From DAINPP01 sp036743375 (lineage in GTDB: Bacteria > Thermotogota > Thermotogae > MWEM01): a stretch of 24,492 nucleotides of DNA. The position numbers were made by a program, and so were the translations under genes. The notes under the pieces were generated by a model, which saw only the letters and a program-made list of their open reading frames with translations, was not told the DNA's origin and made no database searches. Every line of letters begins with the position of its first letter. Position 1 is the stretch's first letter. The stretch is from positions 1-24,492 of the forward strand of contig DAINPP010000045.1 in the NCBI GenBank assembly GCA_036743375.1, read 5' to 3'. This document shows positions 8,727 through 15,905 of the stretch, in pieces.

Positions 8727-8735
8727 TGTTATAAT
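8727..8735 (+). promoter_or_regulatory. Extended -10 promoter of the lipoprotein gene
   Basis: TGT-TATAAT is a perfect extended -10 element. No good -35 is seen at 16-18 nt upstream. The start of transcription would be near 8742, 24 nt before the ATG. Confidence 0.6.
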
Positions 8736-8765
8736 TCGTTGATATGAATATAGGGGGGAACATAT

Positions 8766-10382
8766 ATGAAGAGTAAAACCACTTTATCATTATTGTTTCT
8801 GCTGTTTATTATAATTCTTTTCTTATCTTCTTGTGCAAATGTAAAAAGACAGGAACCTGACGGGTATCTGGGGCTTGATGTTGTAAAAAACGGTTTTTTC
8901 AGGAATGGAAAGATCATCTATTCGGCATCTAATCCTGAAGTTTCCATGTTCGGCACGGACGAGATGATAGGAATCAGAATATTCAAACAGGATGGAGACA
9001 ACAGCAGCGAGGACTATGCTTATATGGATTTCAAGACCATAAGCGACGAGGAGCTTTCCTTCGAACTAATCCGCTTTACATCAGAATCTTCGAAAACAGT
9101 TAGTGTTGTATCTCTCGGAAAAGGCGAATCATATGATATCAATTCAGACTCCATATGGGATATCAAATGGACCGGAAACAAGGAAATCGCATCCATCAGC
9201 AGCCGGAATATCAATTCAGCCTGTTTTATAGAATTGAATTCAGCAGCCGATCTCGCCGTTACATTTCGCACCATACCAGATGATTCTGGAGCCAACTCCT
9301 CCATTTTAACCATCAGGGATTATGATAAGTTTGTTATCTGTGCAAATTGTCTGAGTGTCGTGGAACCTTTTGACAAATCGGATAACACGATGGCCATCAG
9401 CCGTAATTCTCTTCAATACGACACAGAAGTCGGTGATTATCTGCTACTGAATGCTACCATCACCAACGATATCTTCCCCGTCATGGAAATAGAGGGGATC
9501 AACGTCGTTGGAGACAACGTGGTCTTCACGCTCGATGAGTTGACCAATGAGGAGATCAACGCGTTTCTGAGGGGAACAAAATATCAATCCATTTCTGGCG
9601 AAAACCCGGATGAACCCTATCTGATCCTTCCGAGAGATGCATCGAAAAAAACGATTTTATGGGAAGGCCGAATGAATCACACTTCCACAAGCGGCGATTC
9701 CATCATCAAGCTTTATTCCGAAAATCCCGTTCAGATTACGCTTGAATACATGGATATCGATTTTGAGATGAATCTTGACAATTCTCTTCGCCGTTTCTTC
9801 TATCATCCGATCTTCGGTATAACCGGCGACTTTACGATCGAAGTTGACTCTAGGGAGAGAAATATCGACCGGGTTGAGATCATTTCGGAGCCCATCTTTC
9901 TCGATGGACCTGACGTTCCACTCTATGGAGATGTTACCTTTGGATTTTCTGCTCAATCTGTGGGGGAAGGCAGAATCAACTCAAAGATAACCTATTCACT
10001 CGATGAGACCTATTATTCGATAAGGATAGATTCTCAGGACTGGACCAGCGACACGGAATGGATTCCACAAGGGGATTTCAGAAGGAGCATGACCATTGAT
10101 TCGGCAACCGGTGTCGTTACAAGCGACGAAGTCAGCATCACACCTTTTCTTCACGTGGATTGTTCCCTATCGTTCATGGACATCTTCAATTCACAGCACA
10201 ACGATCTGAAGATAGGGATGAAATTTGACAGTTTTACGGAGAGTGGTGAAAATCATCTCGATGTACTGCCTTCGTTCGAGATAGATTCCGAATACACGGT
10301 CGAATATCTGAATGTGAAACAGAGCGGTTTTCCGTATAAGACAATCTATTCGGTAGAACTCAGTCCGTATATCATCAACTGA
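8766..10382 (+). CDS. Lipoprotein of unknown function
   Basis: A 538-residue secreted lipoprotein I do not recognise. The N-terminus has a positive start (MKSK), a hydrophobic stretch of about 17 residues and a canonical lipobox LSSC with lipidated C23. The mature part is rich in acidic residues, Ser, Ile and alternating hydrophobic patterns, suggesting beta-sandwich domains; no transmembrane helix, catalytic motif or repeat was found. A pair of cysteines (CANC, about residues 193-196) is the only other local feature. The start is well supported by a GGGGGGA site. It is transcribed alone: its own extended -10 promoter in front, a strong terminator behind. An envelope-anchored binding or structural role is inference from the signal only. 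Confidence 0.85.
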   Translation: MKSKTTLSLLFLLFIIILFLSSCANVKRQEPDGYLGLDVVKNGFFRNGKIIYSASNPEVSMFGTDEMIGIRIFKQDGDNSSEDYAYMDFKTISDEELSFELIRFTSESSKTVSVVSLGKGESYDINSDSIWDIKWTGNKEIASISSRNINSACFIELNSAADLAVTFRTIPDDSGANSSILTIRDYDKFVICANCLSVVEPFDKSDNTMAISRNSLQYDTEVGDYLLLNATITNDIFPVMEIEGINVVGDNVVFTLDELTNEEINAFLRGTKYQSISGENPDEPYLILPRDASKKTILWEGRMNHTSTSGDSIIKLYSENPVQITLEYMDIDFEMNLDNSLRRFFYHPIFGITGDFTIEVDSRERNIDRVEIISEPIFLDGPDVPLYGDVTFGFSAQSVGEGRINSKITYSLDETYYSIRIDSQDWTSDTEWIPQGDFRRSMTIDSATGVVTSDEVSITPFLHVDCSLSFMDIFNSQHNDLKIGMKFDSFTESGENHLDVLPSFEIDSEYTVEYLNVKQSGFPYKTIYSVELSPYIIN

Positions 10383-10408
10383 TCTGCCGAATGACTGAAA
10401 GAAGAATT

Positions 10409-10437
10409 CTCCGGCTGTAAAGGCCGGAGTTTTTTTA
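10409..10437 (+). terminator. Rho-independent terminator after the lipoprotein gene
   Basis: A 7-bp stem, CTCCGGC (10409-10415) with GCCGGAG (10423-10429), a 7-nt loop, then seven T residues. Confidence 0.92.
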
Positions 10438-10471
10438 TGTATCGTCTCGTATAGTTGAATGCCTACATTTC

Positions 10472-10480
10472 TGATATAAT
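10472..10480 (+). promoter_or_regulatory. Extended -10 promoter of the permease-mnmG operon
   Basis: TGA-TATAAT is a perfect extended -10. TTGAAT at 10455-10460 is only 14 nt away and probably does not act as a -35. The leader would be about 57 nt. Confidence 0.55.
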
Positions 10481-10543
10481 TCAGTTGATCACGGATTGTT
10501 TATTTTTACAGTCCATAAATATAATTCTGTGCAGGTGATTTAA

Positions 10544-11680
10544 ATGAGAGCTTTTTTCCAGCATTTTTTAACTGAAATGAGATATATCGTGAGAAATCCG
10601 GTATACTTCGCCATATTGATCATAACCCCTTTCCTTCTGTTAACGGTTTCACTCATGTTTATCCCCACGGAACGGGCGCTCGATGATGTACAGATAGGTG
10701 TACTGGGTGAGGATAAGAGTTTTGCCGGAAAATATCTCGCCAATTTCATCCTCGGATTCTTAAAACAGGAAAACATCTACAAGCTGACAGATATAGATGC
10801 AGCCCATGAAGCACTCGATAAAGGAGACATAGACGGATTGATCGTCATTCCCCTTGGCTTCACCGGAAACATGCTGGCCGGAAACGAGACCTATATCTCC
10901 TATATTCCGAGCAGTGCCTCTTTACTCGAAAGCGTCACCATATTCAAACTGCTGAAGATGGTGCTCGGTGAAATCGAATACGGTGCAATGATCGATATGA
11001 ATCTCGATGAAAAAGTGACAAGAACAACGGAAGTAAAAATCCCCGAATTGCGTGTTGAGGGGATCGAACACAATTCTCTGGATTATCCGGATGTGATGGC
11101 GCCGGGTGTACTGGCCTTCGTTATCCTGTCTACGATGCTGATCGGCATCATCGGTTCCGTCAGCCGGGAAAAGGATAGGGGAATCCTCGACGGCTTTCAC
11201 GTCTCGCCTTCAAGCAGATTGGCGTACGTTCTCGGAAAATACTGTGCCCATGCCATCCTTGGGATCATTCAGACGGTAACCCTTTTACTCGGAACGATAT
11301 ACTTCATGAACATCAATTATGAAGGATCCATCTGGCTCGTTGGACTGCTTCTGACGATGGGTATGCTGACCTATCTGTCAATCGGGCTGCTGATCTCTAT
11401 CTTCGCTTCCAACGGGGATGTGGCAATGGGAGCGGCCGTCGCACTCGTTTTCCTGATGTTTCTCGGAGGCGGTGTATTTTTTGCACTCTCACAGATGCCG
11501 CGTGTCATGCAGTTCATCGCACCGGCTCTGCCCATAACGGTGCTCACGGATGTGATGCGAAAGATAATGATCGCCGGAAAGGATTTCAGTTCACTGATCA
11601 ACGAATTCATCTATCTGGTCATTTACCTGTTTGCAAGTTTGACGGCCTCGCTGATCATCTTTAAACTAAAGACAAAATAA
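10544..11680 (+). CDS. ABC-2-type transporter permease without adjacent ATPase
   Basis: A 378-residue membrane protein with the ABC-2 exporter layout: one N-terminal helix (about 18-38), an extracytoplasmic domain of about 135 residues, then five helices between about 180 and 375, including the family-typical cytosolic segment SVSREKDRGILDGFHVSPSSRLAYVLGKY. It resembles permeases that export drugs or lipids or assist cell-envelope processes. These normally need a nucleotide-binding partner. None is encoded beside it; the only ATPase in the window (1876) belongs to another family. The start is ATG with AGGTGA upstream. It sits 28 nt before mnmG with no terminator between, so it is probably the first gene of that operon. 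The substrate is unknown. Confidence 0.85.
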   Translation: MRAFFQHFLTEMRYIVRNPVYFAILIITPFLLLTVSLMFIPTERALDDVQIGVLGEDKSFAGKYLANFILGFLKQENIYKLTDIDAAHEALDKGDIDGLIVIPLGFTGNMLAGNETYISYIPSSASLLESVTIFKLLKMVLGEIEYGAMIDMNLDEKVTRTTEVKIPELRVEGIEHNSLDYPDVMAPGVLAFVILSTMLIGIIGSVSREKDRGILDGFHVSPSSRLAYVLGKYCAHAILGIIQTVTLLLGTIYFMNINYEGSIWLVGLLLTMGMLTYLSIGLLISIFASNGDVAMGAAVALVFLMFLGGGVFFALSQMPRVMQFIAPALPITVLTDVMRKIMIAGKDFSSLINEFIYLVIYLFASLTASLIIFKLKTK

Positions 11681-11708
11681 AATTGTTATTGAGAAAGGAA
11701 GTATAGAT

Positions 11709-13595
11709 TTGATTAACCGAAACACAGATTTTGATGTAATCGTTGTGGGAGCCGGCCATGCCGGTGTTGAAGCGGCACTTGTATCAGCGAGAAGGGGGAA
11801 AAAAACCCTTTTGCTGAATCTGAATCTGGATACGATTGCATGGACCCCCTGTAACCCCTCAGTAGGTGGACCGGCCAAGGGAATCGTCATCCGGGAGATC
11901 GATGCCCTTGGGGGGGAGATGGCAAAAAATACGGATAAATCCATGATCAACATCCGTATGCTCAATACGAGCAAGGGGCCGGCCGTAAGGGCTCTGAGGG
12001 CTCAGGTCGACAAATATGACTACAGTCAGAATATGACTCGTACGCTGATGAACGAGGAAAATCTCACGCTGAGATATGGTCTGGTAGAAAAGATTCTACT
12101 GAGCGGCGACAGTGTTGCTGGGGTAGAAACCCATTTTGGTGAAAAATACACGGCCAAATGCGTCATCGTTACTGCCGGTACCTTTATGAAGGGGAAGATC
12201 TTTGTCGGTCCGACGGAGTTGAGCGCCGGCAGACTCGGTGAATTCTCCGCCGATCTGATTTCAACCTCCATAGAAGAACTCGGTTTGAAAATTGGGCGTT
12301 TCAAGACAGGTACCCCGGCGAGGATCAAAAGGCAAACCATCGCCTTTGATAAACTGGAAAAACAGAGCACCTCTGAAGAGCCTCTCGGCTTTTCATTCTT
12401 CACCAAAAAGGAGGTTCTTCCCACCGACTGGCCGGTTTATATCACGAGAACCAATGAAAGAACGCATCAGATCATCCGGGAGAACATACAGTTCTCGCCC
12501 CTCTATGGGGATATAAAGCTGATCGGTGGGATAGGTCCGAGATACTGTCCATCGATAGAAGACAAGGTGCTGAAATTCTCCGGCAGAGACTCACATCAAC
12601 TCTTCATTGAACCCGAAACGCGAAAAAATGATGAATATTATATCGGCGGTTTGAGTACCAGTCTACCGTTTCGTGTACAGGAAGAAATGATACATTCCAT
12701 CTTCGGTCTCGAGAATGCCCAGATCGTCAGACCGGCCTATGCGGTCGAATATGACTTCATACTCCCCGAACAGCTGACCCCCTATCTTGAAACGAAAACC
12801 ATCTCCGGTCTCTTCTTTGCCGGTCAGGTGAACGGGACAAGCGGATATGAAGAGGCGGCCGGTCAGGGTTTCATCGCCGGCATCAACGCCGTGCTGAAGA
12901 TAGAAGGAAAGAATCACTGGTTCCCAAAGAGAAATGAATCCTATCTCGGTGTCCTGATAGACGACCTGGTGACAAAGGGAACCGATGAGCCTTACAGACT
13001 GCTCACTTCAAGGGCCGAATACCGGTTGCTTCTCAGGCATGATAACGCACATATGCGTCTGTCAAAATACGGATTTGAATTCGGGCTGATCGATGCGGAT
13101 TTCTACCAAAAAACAGTCGAACTGGAAAGAACGCTCGAACGGGAGATTCAGCGATTGTCCAATATAAGGATAAAGGCAACGGATGAGGTCAACGACATGC
13201 TGGCCGGAAACGATTCGTCCCCTCTGAAGGAAACGAAGCGGCTGGTCGATCTCGTCAAAAGGCCGAACATCGGTTACGCACAGGTCCGGCAATGGGATCC
13301 GCAACCGATAGAAGACGAAGAATTAATAGAACAGTTAGACATAGCGATTCAGTATGAGGGATATATCGAACGCTCCTTCAGGGAGATCAAGCAGTTCGAG
13401 GATATGGAATCGTTCCTCATACCGGAGGACGTCGATTATTCCCGTGTTGAAAACCTGGCAACGGAAGCCGTTCAGAAACTAACCCGGATCAGACCCGAGT
13501 CGGTAGGACAGGCGGGAAGAATACCGGGGATCAATCCCGCGGATATCGCCAATATCATCTATTTCCTCAGACATAAGCAGAATAAAAAGGGGTGA
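11709..13595 (+). CDS. mnmG: tRNA uridine-5-carboxymethylaminomethyl(34) synthesis protein MnmG (GidA)
   Basis: A 628-residue FAD protein that, with MnmE, adds carboxymethylaminomethyl (or aminomethyl) to U34 of certain tRNAs. The dinucleotide-binding motif GAGHAGVEAA (14-23), the cysteine motif CNPSVGG, GGLSTSLP, the second FAD motif GLFFAGQVNGTSGYEEAAGQG and the C-terminal MnmE-binding helical domain (from about 550) are all present; the length is normal. The start is TTG, supported by AAGGAA 8 nt upstream. The usual neighbours mnmE, rsmG and jag are absent; here it lies between two membrane transporters and a Regnase-like ribonuclease gene. The next gene begins 4 nt after its stop. Confidence 0.97.
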   Translation: MINRNTDFDVIVVGAGHAGVEAALVSARRGKKTLLLNLNLDTIAWTPCNPSVGGPAKGIVIREIDALGGEMAKNTDKSMINIRMLNTSKGPAVRALRAQVDKYDYSQNMTRTLMNEENLTLRYGLVEKILLSGDSVAGVETHFGEKYTAKCVIVTAGTFMKGKIFVGPTELSAGRLGEFSADLISTSIEELGLKIGRFKTGTPARIKRQTIAFDKLEKQSTSEEPLGFSFFTKKEVLPTDWPVYITRTNERTHQIIRENIQFSPLYGDIKLIGGIGPRYCPSIEDKVLKFSGRDSHQLFIEPETRKNDEYYIGGLSTSLPFRVQEEMIHSIFGLENAQIVRPAYAVEYDFILPEQLTPYLETKTISGLFFAGQVNGTSGYEEAAGQGFIAGINAVLKIEGKNHWFPKRNESYLGVLIDDLVTKGTDEPYRLLTSRAEYRLLLRHDNAHMRLSKYGFEFGLIDADFYQKTVELERTLEREIQRLSNIRIKATDEVNDMLAGNDSSPLKETKRLVDLVKRPNIGYAQVRQWDPQPIEDEELIEQLDIAIQYEGYIERSFREIKQFEDMESFLIPEDVDYSRVENLATEAVQKLTRIRPESVGQAGRIPGINPADIANIIYFLRHKQNKKG

Positions 13596-13599
13596 GATC

Positions 13600-14544
13600 T
13601 TGAAAAATTTAATAGATCTGTTTTTACATTCATTCTCATCTATAATGCCTGTCTTTGCCATCTTTCTGACCGGTTTTGCATTTGGAAAGATCTTTAAGAA
13701 ACCCTCTGAGATGCTATCCAAACTGGCCTTCTGGCTTTTTGGAACTGTTCTTGTCTTCACGTATGTAACAGAACACGTGCCTAAACTGGAACATCTCTGG
13801 AAATATTTTCTTGGTACAATCATTGTCACCCTGTGTATCATCTTCTTTTACTGGATACTGGGAAAGATCAGGGGAAAGTCCTATACCTTATGGGCTTATA
13901 CGAACATTTTCTCAAACACGGGGTATATTGGCTATCCGGTTCTTGAGTACTCAATCGGACCACATGCGATTCCACTGGCCGTTATCATGGCGAGTACCAA
14001 TATGGTTTTACTGCCCACAGTGGGAATGTCGTTGCTGTCCTCAGAAAGGAACGGCATGTTGAAAAATGCCCTGAAAAACATGTTAAAGGTTCCCTGGCTG
14101 TACGCTTTTGTTATTTCGTGGATTATTGGTGCGATGGGATTCAACTGGAGGGAAGATCTTCCGCTCCCGGCATTTAATTTTGTCGAGATGTTGAGCCAAA
14201 GTGCCATACCGGTCATTCTACTCGTTGTCGGGATTAATCTGTCAAAGATTCCCCTCAAGCTAAGCAGTTTGAAACAGATCATGCCGGCTTCTCTCATGAA
14301 GCTCTTCCTTCCACCGGCAATCGCATTGGTAGTCGGAAAGCTCATCGGGATGGAAGGACTGGTGTACCAGGTGTTTGTACTCGAGATAGCCATGCCGACA
14401 GCGGCAAACACGGCGATCATGGCTGAAGGCATCTCAGAAGCGAAAAAGAGGGAAAATGAACTGGAATTTTCCAGTGCCGTCGTTGTTTACTCAACGTTCC
14501 TGTTTCTTTTTACCTATCCGATCTGGTTCTCCATCATGTCATAA
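13600..14544 (+). CDS. AEC-family (auxin efflux carrier type) permease
   Basis: A 314-residue integral membrane protein with about ten hydrophobic helices in two five-helix halves, separated by a short cytosolic stretch (about 145-160). Diagnostic features are the NIFSNTGYIGYPV motif in the first half (about 102-114) and AMPTAANTAIMAE in the second (about 265-277), both at the substrate-crossover positions of AEC carriers such as malate permeases. A carboxylate substrate is plausible but not shown. The start is TTG, with a GGGGTGAG site that overlaps the mnmG stop; only 4 nt separate the genes, so the two are co-translated. Confidence 0.9.
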   Translation: MKNLIDLFLHSFSSIMPVFAIFLTGFAFGKIFKKPSEMLSKLAFWLFGTVLVFTYVTEHVPKLEHLWKYFLGTIIVTLCIIFFYWILGKIRGKSYTLWAYTNIFSNTGYIGYPVLEYSIGPHAIPLAVIMASTNMVLLPTVGMSLLSSERNGMLKNALKNMLKVPWLYAFVISWIIGAMGFNWREDLPLPAFNFVEMLSQSAIPVILLVVGINLSKIPLKLSSLKQIMPASLMKLFLPPAIALVVGKLIGMEGLVYQVFVLEIAMPTAANTAIMAEGISEAKKRENELEFSSAVVVYSTFLFLFTYPIWFSIMS

Positions 14545-14605
14545 GAATGAATAAACACTATATTGAAGTTTTATCATCAAATGAAACGGATTCAAGGAAA
14601 GTGAT

Positions 14606-15724
14606 TTGAAGTTGAAAAAGTTAAAAGACATAGCTTATGATGCAGAATATCTGAAAAATTTAAGTGATTTCAGGGCGCGTTCAAAGGTTATTTGCAATAC
14701 ACTCGCGAGAGAAAAATTAAAACAATTATCCAAAAAGACACTGGATAATATACTGAAAAAATGTGACGAAAGACTATACCAGAAGCTCAAATACAAGGAT
14801 CAGTTAACACTGACCATAGCGATAGATGAAATCCTTTACGGAAAGGGTAAGTTTTCAGCGCGGCTGAAAGAGGCAACCGGCATCCTCGAATGCGATGACT
14901 GGATGATCTCGTCTCTTCTCTTTTATACCGCACCGAGATATTTTTATCTTCCGACAAAATCTGTCGTTGCCTTTGCCAAAAAGCATTTTAAAATAGACGG
15001 TGAAACACTCAGTTATATGCAGTTCAACACAACGCTGACGAAGATGATCAATGCCAGTGAGATAAAAGATTATTTCAGGGATCCAATCGAATTTACCGCC
15101 GCAGTCGAGACCCTGTCCGACGGAAAAGGCAAATTGACCGGAAACACACTGGTCGACTCACAGGATCACAAGATGATCGATGAGATACTCATGGAAATAA
15201 AAAAACTGGATATGTACCGGCTGAAAGAGATAGAGATCAGATGGATGCAGGAATTCTATAAGACACTGGACGACAATCAGAAGATGACACTGATAGAAGC
15301 GATGAAAAGGGATACGATCCATCCTTATCTGAGAAGGATCATCACACTCGGTTCTGAAAAAGGAGTTGTCATCGACGGAAGCAATATCATCCACTCCGGA
15401 CTGATTCAGCCGGATCCAACCCGTCTGAAGGAACTGATGAACGTCCTCGGAATAAACGAAATCATCTATTTCCCCCTGATCTTCGTCTTCGACGCCAACG
15501 CCGATTTTATCATCAAGAAACAGCGTCATTACTGGGAAACCAATTTTCTCAAAAATCAAAATGTCTTCTTTCATTCGCCTGCCGATGAAAAGATTCTTGA
15601 AATTGCCTATGCCAGAAAATACCACATCATCTCCAACGACAAATACAGGGATTACAGACCGGATAATGTCAAGATTTTTCAATTCAGGCCCGACAGGGGT
15701 GAATATTTTCTGAGAAAAAGCTGA
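14606..15724 (+). CDS. Regnase/Zc3h12a-like NYN (PIN-fold) ribonuclease with novel N-terminal domain
   Basis: A 372-residue soluble protein. The C-terminal part (about 252-365) matches the Regnase-1/MCPIP1 nuclease pattern in order: VVIDGSN (D257, N260), a central FVFDAN (D296), SPADEKILEIAYA (D327, E328) and IISNDKYRDY (N344, D345, R348, D349). These acidic residues form the metal site of NYN/PIN endoribonucleases, and SND-x-YRD is especially Regnase-like. There is no CCCH zinc finger. The N-terminal 250 residues are lysine-rich and helical, and I cannot assign them; they may bind RNA or a ribosome. The start is TTG with AAGGAA 6 nt upstream; a second TTG lies at 14612. It lies 61 nt after the AEC gene without a terminator, so probably ends the mnmG operon. 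No antitoxin-like small gene is next to it. Confidence 0.82.
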   Translation: MKLKKLKDIAYDAEYLKNLSDFRARSKVICNTLAREKLKQLSKKTLDNILKKCDERLYQKLKYKDQLTLTIAIDEILYGKGKFSARLKEATGILECDDWMISSLLFYTAPRYFYLPTKSVVAFAKKHFKIDGETLSYMQFNTTLTKMINASEIKDYFRDPIEFTAAVETLSDGKGKLTGNTLVDSQDHKMIDEILMEIKKLDMYRLKEIEIRWMQEFYKTLDDNQKMTLIEAMKRDTIHPYLRRIITLGSEKGVVIDGSNIIHSGLIQPDPTRLKELMNVLGINEIIYFPLIFVFDANADFIIKKQRHYWETNFLKNQNVFFHSPADEKILEIAYARKYHIISNDKYRDYRPDNVKIFQFRPDRGEYFLRKS

Positions 15725-15809
15725 CCGGGAAACATTCCGGATCCAACCGATATTCTCTCAAATAATAAGTATTTCCAGTCTTCTCACAATTATTTACAGT
15801 TAACCCGCC

Positions 15810-15839
15810 TTGAATGACTTTTTCCCCTTATTGTATAAA
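15810..15839 (+). promoter_or_regulatory. Promoter of the GH3 gene
   Basis: TTGAAT (15810-15815) and TATAAA (15834-15839) are 18 nt apart, with TG directly before the -10. Transcription would start near 15846. The rest of the 166-nt spacer from 15725 has no clear terminator for the preceding gene. Confidence 0.55.
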
Positions 15840-15843
15840 ACAT

Positions 15844-15863
15844 GTTTCATAATATACTGAAAC
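15844..15863. promoter_or_regulatory. Operator candidate GTTTCA-N8-TGAAAC
   Basis: A perfect 6-bp inverted repeat centred about 8 nt after the predicted transcription start of the glycosidase gene. The position suits a repressor such as a LacI- or GntR-type sugar regulator, but no regulator gene of that kind is in the window. Confidence 0.4.
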
Positions 15864-15893
15864 AAAACAGAAGAAAGAATAAATTTCTTTATG

Positions 15894-15898
15894 AGGAG
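15894..15898 (+). promoter_or_regulatory. Ribosome binding site fixing the GH3 start
   Basis: AGGAG lies inside the first codons of the longest open frame (ATG 15891) and 7 nt before ATG 15906, so translation starts at 15906. Confidence 0.85.
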
Positions 15899-15905
15899 TG
15901 AGTAT

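Noticed and set aside
14606..15724. Toxin of a PIN-type toxin-antitoxin pair
   Set aside because: The protein is about 2.5 times the length of VapC toxins, the motifs are Regnase-like, and no small antitoxin gene precedes or follows it.
15726..15740. Possible hairpin CCGGGAAACATTCCGG as terminator of the Regnase-like gene
   Set aside because: The stem has an unpaired base, is short and has no T-tract after it.
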